Shown piece by piece: positions 1 through 6,825 of a DNA stretch of 38,882 nt. Origin of the DNA: Ilumatobacter sp. (GTDB taxonomy: Bacteria; Actinomycetota; Acidimicrobiia; Acidimicrobiales; Ilumatobacteraceae); assembly GCA_013002175.1 (NCBI GenBank), contig JABDKP010000012.1, positions 1 through 38,882 of the forward strand, in the 5' to 3' direction. The notes below the pieces were generated by a model that saw nothing but the letters and a program-made list of their open reading frames with translations, did no database searches and was not told the origin of the DNA. A program made the translations under genes and the position numbers. Every line of letters starts with the position of its first letter. Within the stretch, counting starts at the first letter, position 1.

Positions 1-165
1 GACGGCCTCGACCCCGACGAGCTGCTCACGACGCCGTACGTGCTCATCGGCACGGTCGGCGAGATCGTCGAGAAGCTGCACGCGTGTCGCGAGCGCTGGG
101 GCATCACCTACTTCGCGGTGCGCGAACTCGACGCGTTCGAACCGGTCATCGCCGCGTGCCGCTGA
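1..165 (+). CDS. LLM-class F420-dependent oxidoreductase, C-terminal fragment
   Basis: The window opens inside this gene; 54 codons and a TGA remain. The readable tail contains TPYVLIGTVGEIVEKL and then RERWGITYFAVRE, which is the usual end of luciferase-like monooxygenases of the F420-dependent class. In that family a segment of the type 'VLIGTVDEIVEKL' precedes the last helix and 'RWGITYFVV' closes the TIM barrel. Such enzymes use reduced cofactor F420 as hydride donor, and the F420 biosynthesis gene cofC lies 4.4 kb away. Substrate cannot be told from the tail. The family call is by recognition of a short region, so subfamily is uncertain. Confidence 0.7.
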   Translation, partial: DGLDPDELLTTPYVLIGTVGEIVEKLHACRERWGITYFAVRELDAFEPVIAACR

Positions 166-178
166 CGCACCAACCACC

Positions 179-225
179 AACGCGTGAGGTAGGTGCGCGC
201 CACGTGCGCAATTTCCTCACGCGTT
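179..225. repeat. Long imperfect palindrome between oxidoreductase and otsA
   Basis: AACGCGTGAGG at 179-189 is perfectly complementary to CCTCACGCGTT at 215-225. Inside the 25-nt spacer a second stem can form (TGCGC with GCGCA), leaving an internal loop with an AATTT stretch. It could end transcription of the oxidoreductase, act as an operator for otsA, or be a REP-like element. There is no T-run after it. Confidence 0.5.
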
Positions 226-273
226 CGGGTGTGGTGGGCCGCAGGCGGGCGTGTCGCGCCCGCCGGAATCAGG

Positions 274-279
274 TAGACC
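274..279 (+). promoter_or_regulatory. Possible -10 box for otsA
   Basis: TAGACC ends 7 nt before the ATG at 287, the spacing seen for leaderless genes elsewhere in the window. The last base deviates from TANNNT, so this is a weaker case. Confidence 0.35.
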
Positions 280-286
280 AGTGGGC

Positions 287-1720
287 ATGACCGAAGCGGC
301 GACCACCGACCTGGCGCCCGCCAAGGGCAACCCCACCCGGCCGATCGTGATCGCCGCCAATCGCCTGCCGGTGATGCGCGACGACGAGACCGAGACCGGC
401 TGGTCGCCGAGTCCCGGCGGGCTCGTGCGCGCCTTGCTCCCGATGCTGCGCGATTCCGGTGGAACGTGGGTCGGCTGGACCGGCGAGGCCGACGACGCAC
501 CGGCGCCGTTCACGATCGATGGCATCGACGTCCATCCGGTCGAGATCTCCACCGAGGAGATCGAGCTGTACTACGAAGGCTTCTCGAACGACGGGTTGTG
601 GCCGCTGTACCACGACGCACTGCGCGAGTCGACGTTCGACGCGCACCAGTGGGACGCGTACCACCGCGTCAACGAGCGGTTCGCAATCACGCTCGCCAAC
701 ATCGCACCGCCCGATGCGATCGTCTGGGTGCACGACTACCAGTTGCAGCTCGTGCCGGCGATGCTCCGGCGCCAGCGGCCCGACGTCACGATCGCCTTCT
801 TCCTGCACATCCCGTTCCCGCCGGTCGAGTTGTTCTCGCGTCTGCCCTGGCGCGACCAGATCATCGAGGGGCTGCTCGGCTGCGACCTCGTCGGGTTCCA
901 GCGCCCGATCGGCGCGGCCAACTTCACGGCGTGCGCGCACCAGTTGCTCGACGCGAAGGTCGACGACGACGTCATCACGCACGCCGGACACGACTCGGTC
1001 GTGGGGCACTTCCCGATCTCGATCGACTTCGCGGAGGTCGAGGAGATGGCCGCCGGTCGTGCGACCCGCAAGCTGACGAGCCAGTTCCGGACTCGGCTCG
1101 GCGACCCCGAGGTGATCCTGCTCGGCGTCGACCGCCTCGACTACACCAAGGGCATCGGGCTGCGACTCCGCGCCTTCGCAGCCCTGCTCGAGTCCGGCGA
1201 GCTCGACGCCGAGCGGTGCGTGATGGTGCAGGTCGCGACGCCGACGAGGGAGGCGGTCGAGCACTACCAGGACGAGCGCCACGAGATCGAACGACTCGTC
1301 GGGGAGATCAACGGCCGCTACAGCCGCATCGGGCTGCCCGTCGTGCACTACCTGTACCAGACACTCTCGTACGACGACCTGATCGCGCTGTACCGGGCGG
1401 GCGACGTCATGCTGGTGACACCGTTCCGCGACGGCATGAACCTGGTCGCCAAGGAGTACGCCGCCGCGCACATCGACGGTGACGGCGTGCTCGTGCTGTC
1501 CGAGTTCGCCGGAGCCGCCGACGAACTGACCGACGCCGTGCTCGTCAACCCCCACGACGATCGCGCCCTCCAGGAGGCGATCATCACCGCGGTCGAGATG
1601 CACCGCGGCGAACGGCGAACCCGGATGGGTGCGCTGCGCGACCAGGTCAGGCGGATGGACGTGCAGGGGTGGGCGGACCGCTTCCTCGCGGCGATGGAAT
1701 CCGTCAGCGAGCGCGCGTGA
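287..1720 (+). CDS. otsA: Alpha,alpha-trehalose-phosphate synthase (UDP/GDP/ADP-glucose type), GT20
   Basis: Makes trehalose-6-phosphate from a nucleotide-glucose and glucose-6-phosphate, the first step of trehalose synthesis. The 477-residue protein has the GT20 hallmarks in order: NRLPV near the N-terminus, SPGGLVRALLP, WVGWTGE, the VWVHDYQL segment, FFLHIPFPP, GVDRLDYTKG in the donor-binding half, and FRDGMNLVAKEY near the end. Length matches the family. ATG 287 is preferred because a TAGACC box lies 7 nt upstream. In-frame GTG codons at 251 and 281 would add 12 or 2 residues with no conserved content. The gene overlaps otsB by 4 nt (GTGA), so the two should be translationally coupled. Confidence 0.95.
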   Translation: MTEAATTDLAPAKGNPTRPIVIAANRLPVMRDDETETGWSPSPGGLVRALLPMLRDSGGTWVGWTGEADDAPAPFTIDGIDVHPVEISTEEIELYYEGFSNDGLWPLYHDALRESTFDAHQWDAYHRVNERFAITLANIAPPDAIVWVHDYQLQLVPAMLRRQRPDVTIAFFLHIPFPPVELFSRLPWRDQIIEGLLGCDLVGFQRPIGAANFTACAHQLLDAKVDDDVITHAGHDSVVGHFPISIDFAEVEEMAAGRATRKLTSQFRTRLGDPEVILLGVDRLDYTKGIGLRLRAFAALLESGELDAERCVMVQVATPTREAVEHYQDERHEIERLVGEINGRYSRIGLPVVHYLYQTLSYDDLIALYRAGDVMLVTPFRDGMNLVAKEYAAAHIDGDGVLVLSEFAGAADELTDAVLVNPHDDRALQEAIITAVEMHRGERRTRMGALRDQVRRMDVQGWADRFLAAMESVSERA

Positions 1721-2508
1721 CGACACCACCGCACGGCACGGCCGCCGGCGACGACCTCCAGTTCGACGATCCCGGCGCGCTTGCCGCGGTCGTCGCCGAT
1801 GCCCCCCGGCCGCTGCTGATCGGCCTCGACATCGACGGCGTGCTCGCGCCGATCGTCGCGCATGCCGACGACTCCGAACTGCTCGACGGCGTTGCCGCAG
1901 CCGTCGGTCGGCTGGCGAACCGTCCTGACGTGACGGTCGCCGCTGTCTCCGGGCGTTCGCTGGCCAGCATCCGCTCGTTCGGACTGCCGGACGGGCTGGA
2001 GTTGGTCGGTGGCCACGGTATGGAGCGCAGCGACCGCCCGACCCGACCGCTCGACGACGAGGAGGCCGCCCGCCTCACCGAGCTACGCCGGCTCGCCGAC
2101 GACGCGGCCGCGGCCGCCGGCGACGGGGCGTGGGTCGAGCAGAAGTCGGCGAGTGTCGTCCTGCACGTCCGCCAGGCTGACCGGGAGCGCGGGAGTCGGG
2201 CGATCGCCACGCTCGACGAGCAGTGCGCAGCGATCGAGGGCGCCGAGCAGAAGCACGGCAGCGAAGTGCTCGAACTGTTCGCCCGCTCGGCGAGCAAAGG
2301 GGCGGCGATGGCCACGCTCGGCACCGAGGCGGGCGCTGCGACATCGGTCTTCGTCGGCGACGACGTGACCGACGAGGAGGCGTTCGCAGCGTTGGCCGAC
2401 TTCGACATCGCGATCAAGGTCGGCTCGGCCGCGACGATCGCCGGTCACCGCCTCCGCGATCCCGCGGCGGTGCTCGCGTGGCTGCGCGCCCTCGGCGACG
2501 CGCTCTGA
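1717..2508 (+). CDS. otsB: Trehalose-6-phosphate phosphatase (HAD superfamily)
   Basis: Dephosphorylates trehalose-6-phosphate to trehalose. The 263-residue product carries the HAD nucleophile motif LDIDG (Asp38 and Asp40), a Ser motif in AAVSGRS, a lysine in the SKGAAM region and the metal-binding GDDVTDEEAF near the C-terminus. The start is GTG at 1717, whose last two bases form the TGA of otsA; an earlier in-frame ATG at 1669 lies wholly inside otsA. The N-terminal 30 residues are acidic and unconserved. Convergent with rnhB, 23 nt apart. Confidence 0.92.
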   Translation: MTTPPHGTAAGDDLQFDDPGALAAVVADAPRPLLIGLDIDGVLAPIVAHADDSELLDGVAAAVGRLANRPDVTVAAVSGRSLASIRSFGLPDGLELVGGHGMERSDRPTRPLDDEEAARLTELRRLADDAAAAAGDGAWVEQKSASVVLHVRQADRERGSRAIATLDEQCAAIEGAEQKHGSEVLELFARSASKGAAMATLGTEAGAATSVFVGDDVTDEEAFAALADFDIAIKVGSAATIAGHRLRDPAAVLAWLRALGDAL

Positions 2509-2547
2509 CTGCGCGGCCCGGCACGTCGTCGTCAGAACAGCGCAGTC
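2507..2547. terminator. Possible bidirectional hairpin between otsB and rnhB
   Basis: GACTGCGC at 2507-2514 pairs with GCGCAGTC at 2540-2547 across a 25-nt loop, spanning both convergent stop codons. There is no T-run, so the terminator role is a guess from position. Confidence 0.3.
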
Positions 2548-3251
2548 TGACCGGCCGGAGGCGTGCGCCTGATCGCCGTCCACGGGTTGTAGTGATCCAT
2601 GAAGATCCAACTGCGCCGGTGGATCGCGGACGGGCCGTAGCCCTGGATCGCGCTCTTGTGAACCGGGCACGGATATCCCTTGTTCGTGTCGAACGACCAG
2701 TGGGGATAGCTGTCGGCGAGGGCGCGCATCTGGCGATCACGGACGACCTTGGCGAGGATGCTCGCGGCCGCAACGCTGAGACACCGCAGGTCGGCCTTCA
2801 CCACGAGTTCGACGTGCGGGACGGACGGGGACACGAAGTCCCACCTTCCGTCGGTGACCGCGACGTCCGGTGCCAGCGACAGCGAGTCGATCGCGCGTCG
2901 CGTCGCCAGCTTCTGCGCCGCTGACATGCCGAGCCGATCGCACTCGTCCTGGCTCGCGGCACCCACCGACCAGGTCACGCACCATGCGGCGACCCGGTCG
3001 AACAGTGCCTCGCGCTCGGCCTCGGTGAGCAGTTTCGAGTCGCGGACGCCGTTCACCCGAGTGTCCCGCGGCAGCACCGCCGCCCCGACCATCAGCGGCC
3101 CCGCCCAGGCACCCCGCCCCACTTCATCGACCCCGACGACCAGTTCGTGGCCCCGTGCCCACATCTCCTGTTCGATCGCCCGCGTCGGCGCGCGCTTCTT
3201 GCTCGCCCGGACCGGCCGGCGGTTCTTCGCCTTCGTCGACGTGGCAGCCAT
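2532..3251 (-). CDS. rnhB: Ribonuclease HII
   Basis: Removes RNA from RNA-DNA hybrids and single ribonucleotides from DNA. The 239-residue protein has the type 2 RNase H signature VVGVDEVGRGAWAGP (catalytic Asp and Glu), an acidic residue in the VTDGRWD region, and the C-terminal DTNKGYPCPVHKSAI and HRRSW segments. The first 30 residues are a basic extension (KAKNRRPVRASKKR) beyond the usual core. The ATG start has AGGAG touching it, too close for a ribosome site, but CATGAT lies 8 nt upstream, so a leaderless message is likely. Confidence 0.95.
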   Translation of the reverse strand: MAATSTKAKNRRPVRASKKRAPTRAIEQEMWARGHELVVGVDEVGRGAWAGPLMVGAAVLPRDTRVNGVRDSKLLTEAEREALFDRVAAWCVTWSVGAASQDECDRLGMSAAQKLATRRAIDSLSLAPDVAVTDGRWDFVSPSVPHVELVVKADLRCLSVAAASILAKVVRDRQMRALADSYPHWSFDTNKGYPCPVHKSAIQGYGPSAIHRRSWIFMDHYNPWTAIRRTPPAGQTALF

Positions 3252-3259
3252 CTCCTGGC

Positions 3260-3265
3260 ATCATG
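3260..3265 (-). promoter_or_regulatory. Possible leaderless -10 box for rnhB
   Basis: CATGAT on the minus strand, 8 nt upstream of the ATG. The first base differs from TANNNT. Confidence 0.4.
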
Positions 3266-3295
3266 CCAGGCGCAGCCCGCGCGAGCCCGCGCAGG

Positions 3296-4549
3296 TCAGG
3301 AGAACGACGCCGACCCGTCCTCCGGCACCGCCGTGACCGACAGCGGCGCACGGTTCACGCGGGGCGGCGCCGCCCACAACGCCTCGCCCGCCGGGGCCGC
3401 CGTCGACCAGGCGGCGTCGAGGCCGGGAGCGGTCAGCCGCTGCGACTCCCCAGTCTGCTCCCACAGCACGGCGGGTCGTTCGCCATGCCAGCGCACGGCA
3501 TACGAGACCGCCGATCGATCGCCGGTGGGGACGCCGTGGACCTCGAAGTTCGAGCCGAACCAGCGCGTCGGAATGCCGGCCGGGAGCAGTTCTCCACCGC
3601 ACGCGAGATGCCGTTCGACGTCGTGGACGAAGCGCCCGGCGGACCCCGCACGACGGAGCTCGGCGAACGATCCCGCAGGGCGAGTGGCCGGGTTGACCCG
3701 GGCGCGGAGCCGAACGATGTCGCCCAGCGCCCGGTCATCGGACGCGGCCACGGCGATCCGGGCCGCCGCATCGAGCGCCGCGGCCAGGAAGTGGTCGCCG
3801 GACCGGGCGACCGACTCGATCGGGACGACGACCTCGGCCAGCCAGGGATCGGCCGGCTCGCCGCAGCGGACGAGTTCGCCGACGTCGAGCACGAACCCGA
3901 TCGGGTCCACCGCCGCGTCGATCGGACCGTCGAGCATCAGGTCGCAACGCGCGGCGACCACCGCCTCCGCAAGACCGGGGTCCGGGAGGTCGACGCGTCC
4001 GGCCCGCGCGGCGACCGCCGTCCAGCCGCGAGCGACGTCCGACGCGCCCGGTGCACCGGACAACCTCGCCGGCTCTCCCGGCCCAGCGGGCACGTCACGG
4101 TGCGCGAGTGCGACGCGGACCGCGGCGCGATGACCGACGGGCAGCACGATGGCGTCATCCGGCAGGTCGATGCCTTCGATCGGAGCGTCGGCCGGCGGCC
4201 GCTCGGTGAGCACGGGACGGCCCGCGAACGCGACCGCAAACGGGAGCGGCGAGTCGTTCTCGATCTCGACGATCGTGAAACCGCCACCGTCGGCCACCGA
4301 CCACACCCGCTGTACGGCGTCGCCGTCGGGGATGCGGACGCGCGTCTCGATCACCGGCGTTCCATCGACGCGCCGCTGCCGGACCGTCGGCTCGTTCGCC
4401 GGCCGGTGCCAGCGGTCGTCGGCGGCGACGTACCACTCGAGCGTCCGCTCATCGGGACCTGCCAGCGGCGTGACCGCGCCCCATGCGGACACCGCCGCGC
4501 GCCACGTCTGTCCCGTGACGCCGACGGTGGTCGTCGGAACGGCTGCCAT
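3296..4549 (-). CDS. Conserved-looking protein of unknown function (417 aa)
   Basis: I do not recognise this protein. It has no signal peptide or membrane segment, so it is probably cytoplasmic. Residues 1-150 look beta-rich (WYVAADDRWHRP, TRVRIPDGDAVQRVWSVAD, GGFTIVEIENDSPLPFAVAF). The second half looks helical, with repeated Asp/Ala-rich helices (LDAAARIAVAA, RALGDIVRLRARV), then a Trp-rich end (AVRWHGERPAVLWEQT). A beta-sandwich followed by a helical domain recalls glycoside hydrolases of the six-hairpin type, but no catalytic motif can be named. ATG 4549 is favoured over the adjacent GTG 4552 because TAGCCT lies 6 nt upstream. Codon use is strongly G/C-ending, as in neighbours. It is 44 nt upstream of rnhB on the same strand and divergent from cofC. 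Confidence 0.8.
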   Translation of the reverse strand: MAAVPTTTVGVTGQTWRAAVSAWGAVTPLAGPDERTLEWYVAADDRWHRPANEPTVRQRRVDGTPVIETRVRIPDGDAVQRVWSVADGGGFTIVEIENDSPLPFAVAFAGRPVLTERPPADAPIEGIDLPDDAIVLPVGHRAAVRVALAHRDVPAGPGEPARLSGAPGASDVARGWTAVAARAGRVDLPDPGLAEAVVAARCDLMLDGPIDAAVDPIGFVLDVGELVRCGEPADPWLAEVVVPIESVARSGDHFLAAALDAAARIAVAASDDRALGDIVRLRARVNPATRPAGSFAELRRAGSAGRFVHDVERHLACGGELLPAGIPTRWFGSNFEVHGVPTGDRSAVSYAVRWHGERPAVLWEQTGESQRLTAPGLDAAWSTAAPAGEALWAAPPRVNRAPLSVTAVPEDGSASFS

Positions 4550-4555
4550 CACGGC

Positions 4556-4561
4556 AGGCTA
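4556..4561 (-). promoter_or_regulatory. Leaderless -10 box for the 417-aa protein
   Basis: TAGCCT on the minus strand, 6 nt before the ATG at 4549. The opposite-facing cofC box is only 36 nt away, so the two genes share a compact divergent promoter. Confidence 0.5.
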
Positions 4562-4597
4562 TGCACCGCCGGTGAGGAACCGGTGCCCGGCCCCACC

Positions 4598-4603
4598 TAC
4601 AGT
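4598..4603 (+). promoter_or_regulatory. Leaderless -10 box for cofC
   Basis: TACAGT ends 8 nt before the GTG at 4612. No Shine-Dalgarno sequence precedes that start. Confidence 0.6.
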
Positions 4604-4611
4604 GCTGCACG

Positions 4612-5217
4612 GTGCGAGTCGCGGCATTGATCCCGGTCAAAGGCTTCGACGCCGCCAAGGGACGGTTGGCCGGCGTGCTCGACACGTCCGAACGCGCCAG
4701 CCTCGCTCGGTGGGTCGCCACGACGGTCGTCGAAGCGCTCGACCCGATCGACGTGTTCGTCGCCTGCGACGACCCGGTGGTACGGACCTGGGCCACCGCG
4801 CTCGGTGCGACCGTCGCGTGGGGCCCGGGTCTCGGCCTCAACGGGGCGATCGACGACGGCGTGGCGACGATCGCCGAGGCCGGCTTCGACCATGTGTTGA
4901 TCACTCATGCCGACCTGCCCCGACCGTCGTCGCTGCTCGCCGTGGCGCGATGTGACACGGTCACCCTCGTGCCGGACCGCCGGCGCGACGGGACGAACGT
5001 CATGGCGTTCCCGGTGTCCGATCCCGTCGAAGCGTCGTACGGGCCGGGGTCGTTCCGGCGTCATTTCGCGGCGGCCGCCGCGACCGCCCATGCGGTCGAG
5101 GTTCGTGTCGACCCGGACCTGTCGCTGGACATCGACACCGCAGACGATCTCCGCCACCCCCAGATTGACGAGGTGCTGCCACCATGGCTGCGAACGATCC
5201 TGGCCAGCCGTCCGTGA
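4612..5217 (+). CDS. cofC: 2-phospho-L-lactate/phosphoenolpyruvate guanylyltransferase (F420 biosynthesis)
   Basis: Joins GTP to a three-carbon phosphate (phosphoenolpyruvate or 2-phospholactate), giving the precursor that is attached to Fo in coenzyme F420 synthesis; the actinobacterial name is fbiD. The 201-residue protein has the family nucleotidyltransferase start LIPVKGFDAAKGRLAG, the CDDPVV strand, the GLNGAIDDGV segment, ITHADLPR (metal-binding Asp) and PDRRRDGTNVMAF, and ends with the LDIDTADDL pattern typical of CofC. GTG at 4612 is the only sensible start. It overlaps the next gene by 34 nt. Confidence 0.92.
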   Translation: MRVAALIPVKGFDAAKGRLAGVLDTSERASLARWVATTVVEALDPIDVFVACDDPVVRTWATALGATVAWGPGLGLNGAIDDGVATIAEAGFDHVLITHADLPRPSSLLAVARCDTVTLVPDRRRDGTNVMAFPVSDPVEASYGPGSFRRHFAAAAATAHAVEVRVDPDLSLDIDTADDLRHPQIDEVLPPWLRTILASRP

Positions 5218-5960
5218 GCGCGGGGCGCGAAGCGTCGCGCAACCATCCGACACCCGCCTCGGCGCTGGCGATCGGAGCGCACCCGGACGACGTCGAGTTC
5301 GGTGCGGGCGCCGTGCTGGCCAAGTGGGCCGCCGACGGGTGCGTCATCCACCACCTGATCTGCACCGACGGTGCGAAGGGCACCTGGGATGCCGGTGCGG
5401 ACACCGTCGCACTGGCGGCTCGCCGGCAGGACGAGCAGCGTGAGGCCGCCCGGCGTCTGGCGGGCTCACCGGACCGGGCAGGCGACGTGCGCTTCCTCGG
5501 CGACGTCGACGGCGAGCTCGACAGCTCGCTCGTGCGACGCGGCGAGGTGGCGCGCATCATCCGGGAGTTGCAGCCGCAGGTCGTCATGGGCCACGACCCC
5601 TGGAAGCGGTATCGACTGCACCCCGATCATCGGCATGCAGGTCTGCTCACATGCGAGGGGATCGTCGCTGCGCGTGACCCCCACTTCTACCGCGAGCACG
5701 GTCTCGCGGCGCATCGGCCCGATGCGCTGTTTCTCTTCGAGGCCGACGAGCCCGACCACGTCGAGGACGTGACCGCGTTCGTCGATGTGAAGCTCGACGC
5801 ACTCCTTGCCCACACCAGCCAGTTCGAGTCGACGATGAAGGCGCTCGACGCCGATCAGCTCGGGGCGTTTCGGGACCGGATCCGGTCGAGGCTCGCCGAG
5901 CTGGGCGCACCGTTCGGCTTCGGCGGCGCCGAGGTGTTCAAGATCATCACCGACCTGTGA
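5184..5960 (+). CDS. PIG-L family zinc-dependent deacetylase
   Basis: PIG-L enzymes remove N-acetyl groups from sugars or related amides; actinobacterial members include the mycothiol enzymes MshB and Mca. The 258-residue protein carries the metal motif AHPDD (His33, Asp35, Asp36), then ICTDGAKG, the WKRYRLHPDHR segment with a second zinc His, and a C-terminal helix. ATG 5184 has a GAGGTG ribosome site 8 nt away. An alternative GTG at 5214 would overlap the cofC stop as GTGA and remove 10 unconserved residues. Overlap with cofC implies co-translation, but a role in F420 metabolism is only inference. Substrate unknown. Confidence 0.85.
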   Translation: MAANDPGQPSVSAGREASRNHPTPASALAIGAHPDDVEFGAGAVLAKWAADGCVIHHLICTDGAKGTWDAGADTVALAARRQDEQREAARRLAGSPDRAGDVRFLGDVDGELDSSLVRRGEVARIIRELQPQVVMGHDPWKRYRLHPDHRHAGLLTCEGIVAARDPHFYREHGLAAHRPDALFLFEADEPDHVEDVTAFVDVKLDALLAHTSQFESTMKALDADQLGAFRDRIRSRLAELGAPFGFGGAEVFKIITDL

Positions 5961-5968
5961 GACGCGAA

Positions 5969-5992
5969 ACGGGAGGCCCGCAGGCCTCCCGT
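5969..5992. terminator. Bidirectional terminator-like hairpin
   Basis: A perfect 10-bp stem, ACGGGAGGCC with GGCCTCCCGT, and a 4-nt loop, lying between the convergent ends of the PIG-L gene and the basic repeat peptide. No strong T-run follows on either strand. Confidence 0.6.
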
Positions 5993-6028
5993 CTCGGTCT
6001 CGTCGATCGTGATCAGACGATCGTCAGA

Positions 6029-6193
6029 TCACTTCTTCTTGGCTGACCGCTTCTTGGCAGCAGCCTTCTTCTTCGCCGGTGCCTTCTTCGCGGCAGCCTT
6101 CTTCTTGGCCGGACGCTTCTTGGCAGCAGCCTTCTTCTTGGCCGGTGCCTTCTTGGCAGCAGCCTTCTTCTTGGCGGGTCGCTTGGCAGCCAT
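6029..6193 (-). CDS. Lysine/alanine repeat peptide, a detached HU/H1-type tail (54 aa)
   Basis: A 54-residue product with the sequence MAAK followed by four copies of an 11-residue unit that alternates RPAKKKAAAKK and APAKKKAAAKK, ending RSAKKK. It holds 24 Lys and 3 Arg and no acidic residue. This is the composition of histone H1-like bacterial proteins and of the C-terminal tail that actinobacterial HU (HupB/HLP) normally carries fused to its core. Here it begins 4 nt after the HU stop codon in the +1 frame relative to HU, with its own ATG. No clear ribosome site precedes it, so translation would depend on reinitiation after HU. Likely role: nonspecific DNA binding and compaction. A sequencing or recent frameshift that split a fused gene is the alternative. 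Confidence 0.72.
   Translation of the reverse strand: MAAKRPAKKKAAAKKAPAKKKAAAKKRPAKKKAAAKKAPAKKKAAAKKRSAKKK
6050..6181 (-). repeat. 33-nt tandem repeats encoding the basic tail
   Basis: Four consecutive 33-nt units at 6181-6149, 6148-6116, 6115-6083 and 6082-6050, differing mainly in the first codon pair (Arg-Pro or Ala-Pro) and at third positions. The alternation gives a 66-nt higher-order repeat, and copy number is likely to vary between strains. Confidence 0.85.
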
Positions 6194-6197
6194 CAGG

Positions 6198-6482
6198 TCA
6201 GCGGTTGCCGTTGAGGGCTTGCTTCAGCGTCGAGCTGGCGCTGAACTTCATCGCCGTCGAGGCCTTGATCTGCACCGGTGCGCCGGTCTGCGGGTTGCGG
6301 CCCTCGCGCGCCTTGCGCTCGGTGGTGCTGAAGGCGCCGAAGCCCGGCCATGCGACCTTCTCGCCGTCCTTCGTCGCACTGACGACGTGATCGAAGAACG
6401 CACCCAGCGTCCGCTCGGCGTCCGCCTTCGAGACTCCTGCTGCGTCTGAGACTGCGTCGATCAATTCTGACTTGGTTGCCAT
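6198..6482 (-). CDS. hup: HU family DNA-binding protein, core domain only
   Basis: A 94-residue HU protein that binds and bends DNA as a dimer in the nucleoid. It starts MATKSELIDAVSDAAGVSK and has the HU signature GFGAFSTTERKAREGRNPQTG with the DNA-intercalating NPQTG turn, ending with a short helix. Actinobacterial homologues usually run on into a Lys/Ala/Pro tail; this one stops at NGNR and the tail is a separate reading frame downstream. The stop is TGA followed by C, the weakest termination context known in enteric bacteria. The start has a good GAGGAG ribosome site 5 nt from the ATG. Confidence 0.93.
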   Translation of the reverse strand: MATKSELIDAVSDAAGVSKADAERTLGAFFDHVVSATKDGEKVAWPGFGAFSTTERKAREGRNPQTGAPVQIKASTAMKFSASSTLKQALNGNR

Positions 6483-6825
6483 GTGGGCTCCTCTTTCGGA
6501 TGTTCGGATGGTCGTGTCTTCGGTTTGCCGTCGTGCCCGTCACCGATGCCTGCGTGGCGGGCGGATCCCGCTTTCGTCGCGGAACGACCCCCATGAGACC
6601 GACCTGGCCACGGGCTTGCAAGGACCAAACACATTGCATTTGCAATAACCTTTCCCGCGCCGATCGGTCGCGACACGTGGTTCGGGCCCGTGGGTGCCGC
6701 CCAGCGCATCGCGCCACCAGCAGACGCCGGTCCCCATCCACCACCTCGCACCACCGTCGGACTACAACAGAACCCGTTGCGTATGAGCCACCGAACAGCG
6801 ATCCACCGTTCCATCGAGGAGTGAG
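6483..6825. other. Divergent intergenic region between hup and phoH
   Basis: The 343 nt contain no gene I can support. The region is visibly richer in A and T than its surroundings, especially around 6610-6655, and must hold the promoters of hup (leftward) and the PhoH gene (rightward). It contains the perfect palindrome listed at 6633-6646. A TACAAC hexamer near 6764 could serve the PhoH gene. An open frame over 6476-6829 ends in an ATGA overlap with phoH but has A/T-rich third positions unlike real genes here. Confidence 0.6.
6633..6646. promoter_or_regulatory. Palindromic operator candidate upstream of hup
   Basis: ATTGCA-TT-TGCAAT, a perfect 6-2-6 palindrome in a short A/T-rich island about 150 nt upstream of hup and 180 nt upstream of phoH. 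Such a site in a G+C-rich genome suggests a regulator site or promoter core. Confidence 0.45.

Noticed and set aside
269-1729. Long open frame antisense to otsA
   Set aside because: A mirror of the real gene: Arg/Asp/Val-rich with no domain, expected opposite a G+C-rich gene whose third positions are G or C.
6009-6449. Plus-strand frame rich in LAAAFFLAG repeats that looks like a membrane protein
   Set aside because: It is the complement of the Lys/Ala repeat peptide and HU genes. The hydrophobic repeats come from reading AAG codons backwards as CTT/TTC.
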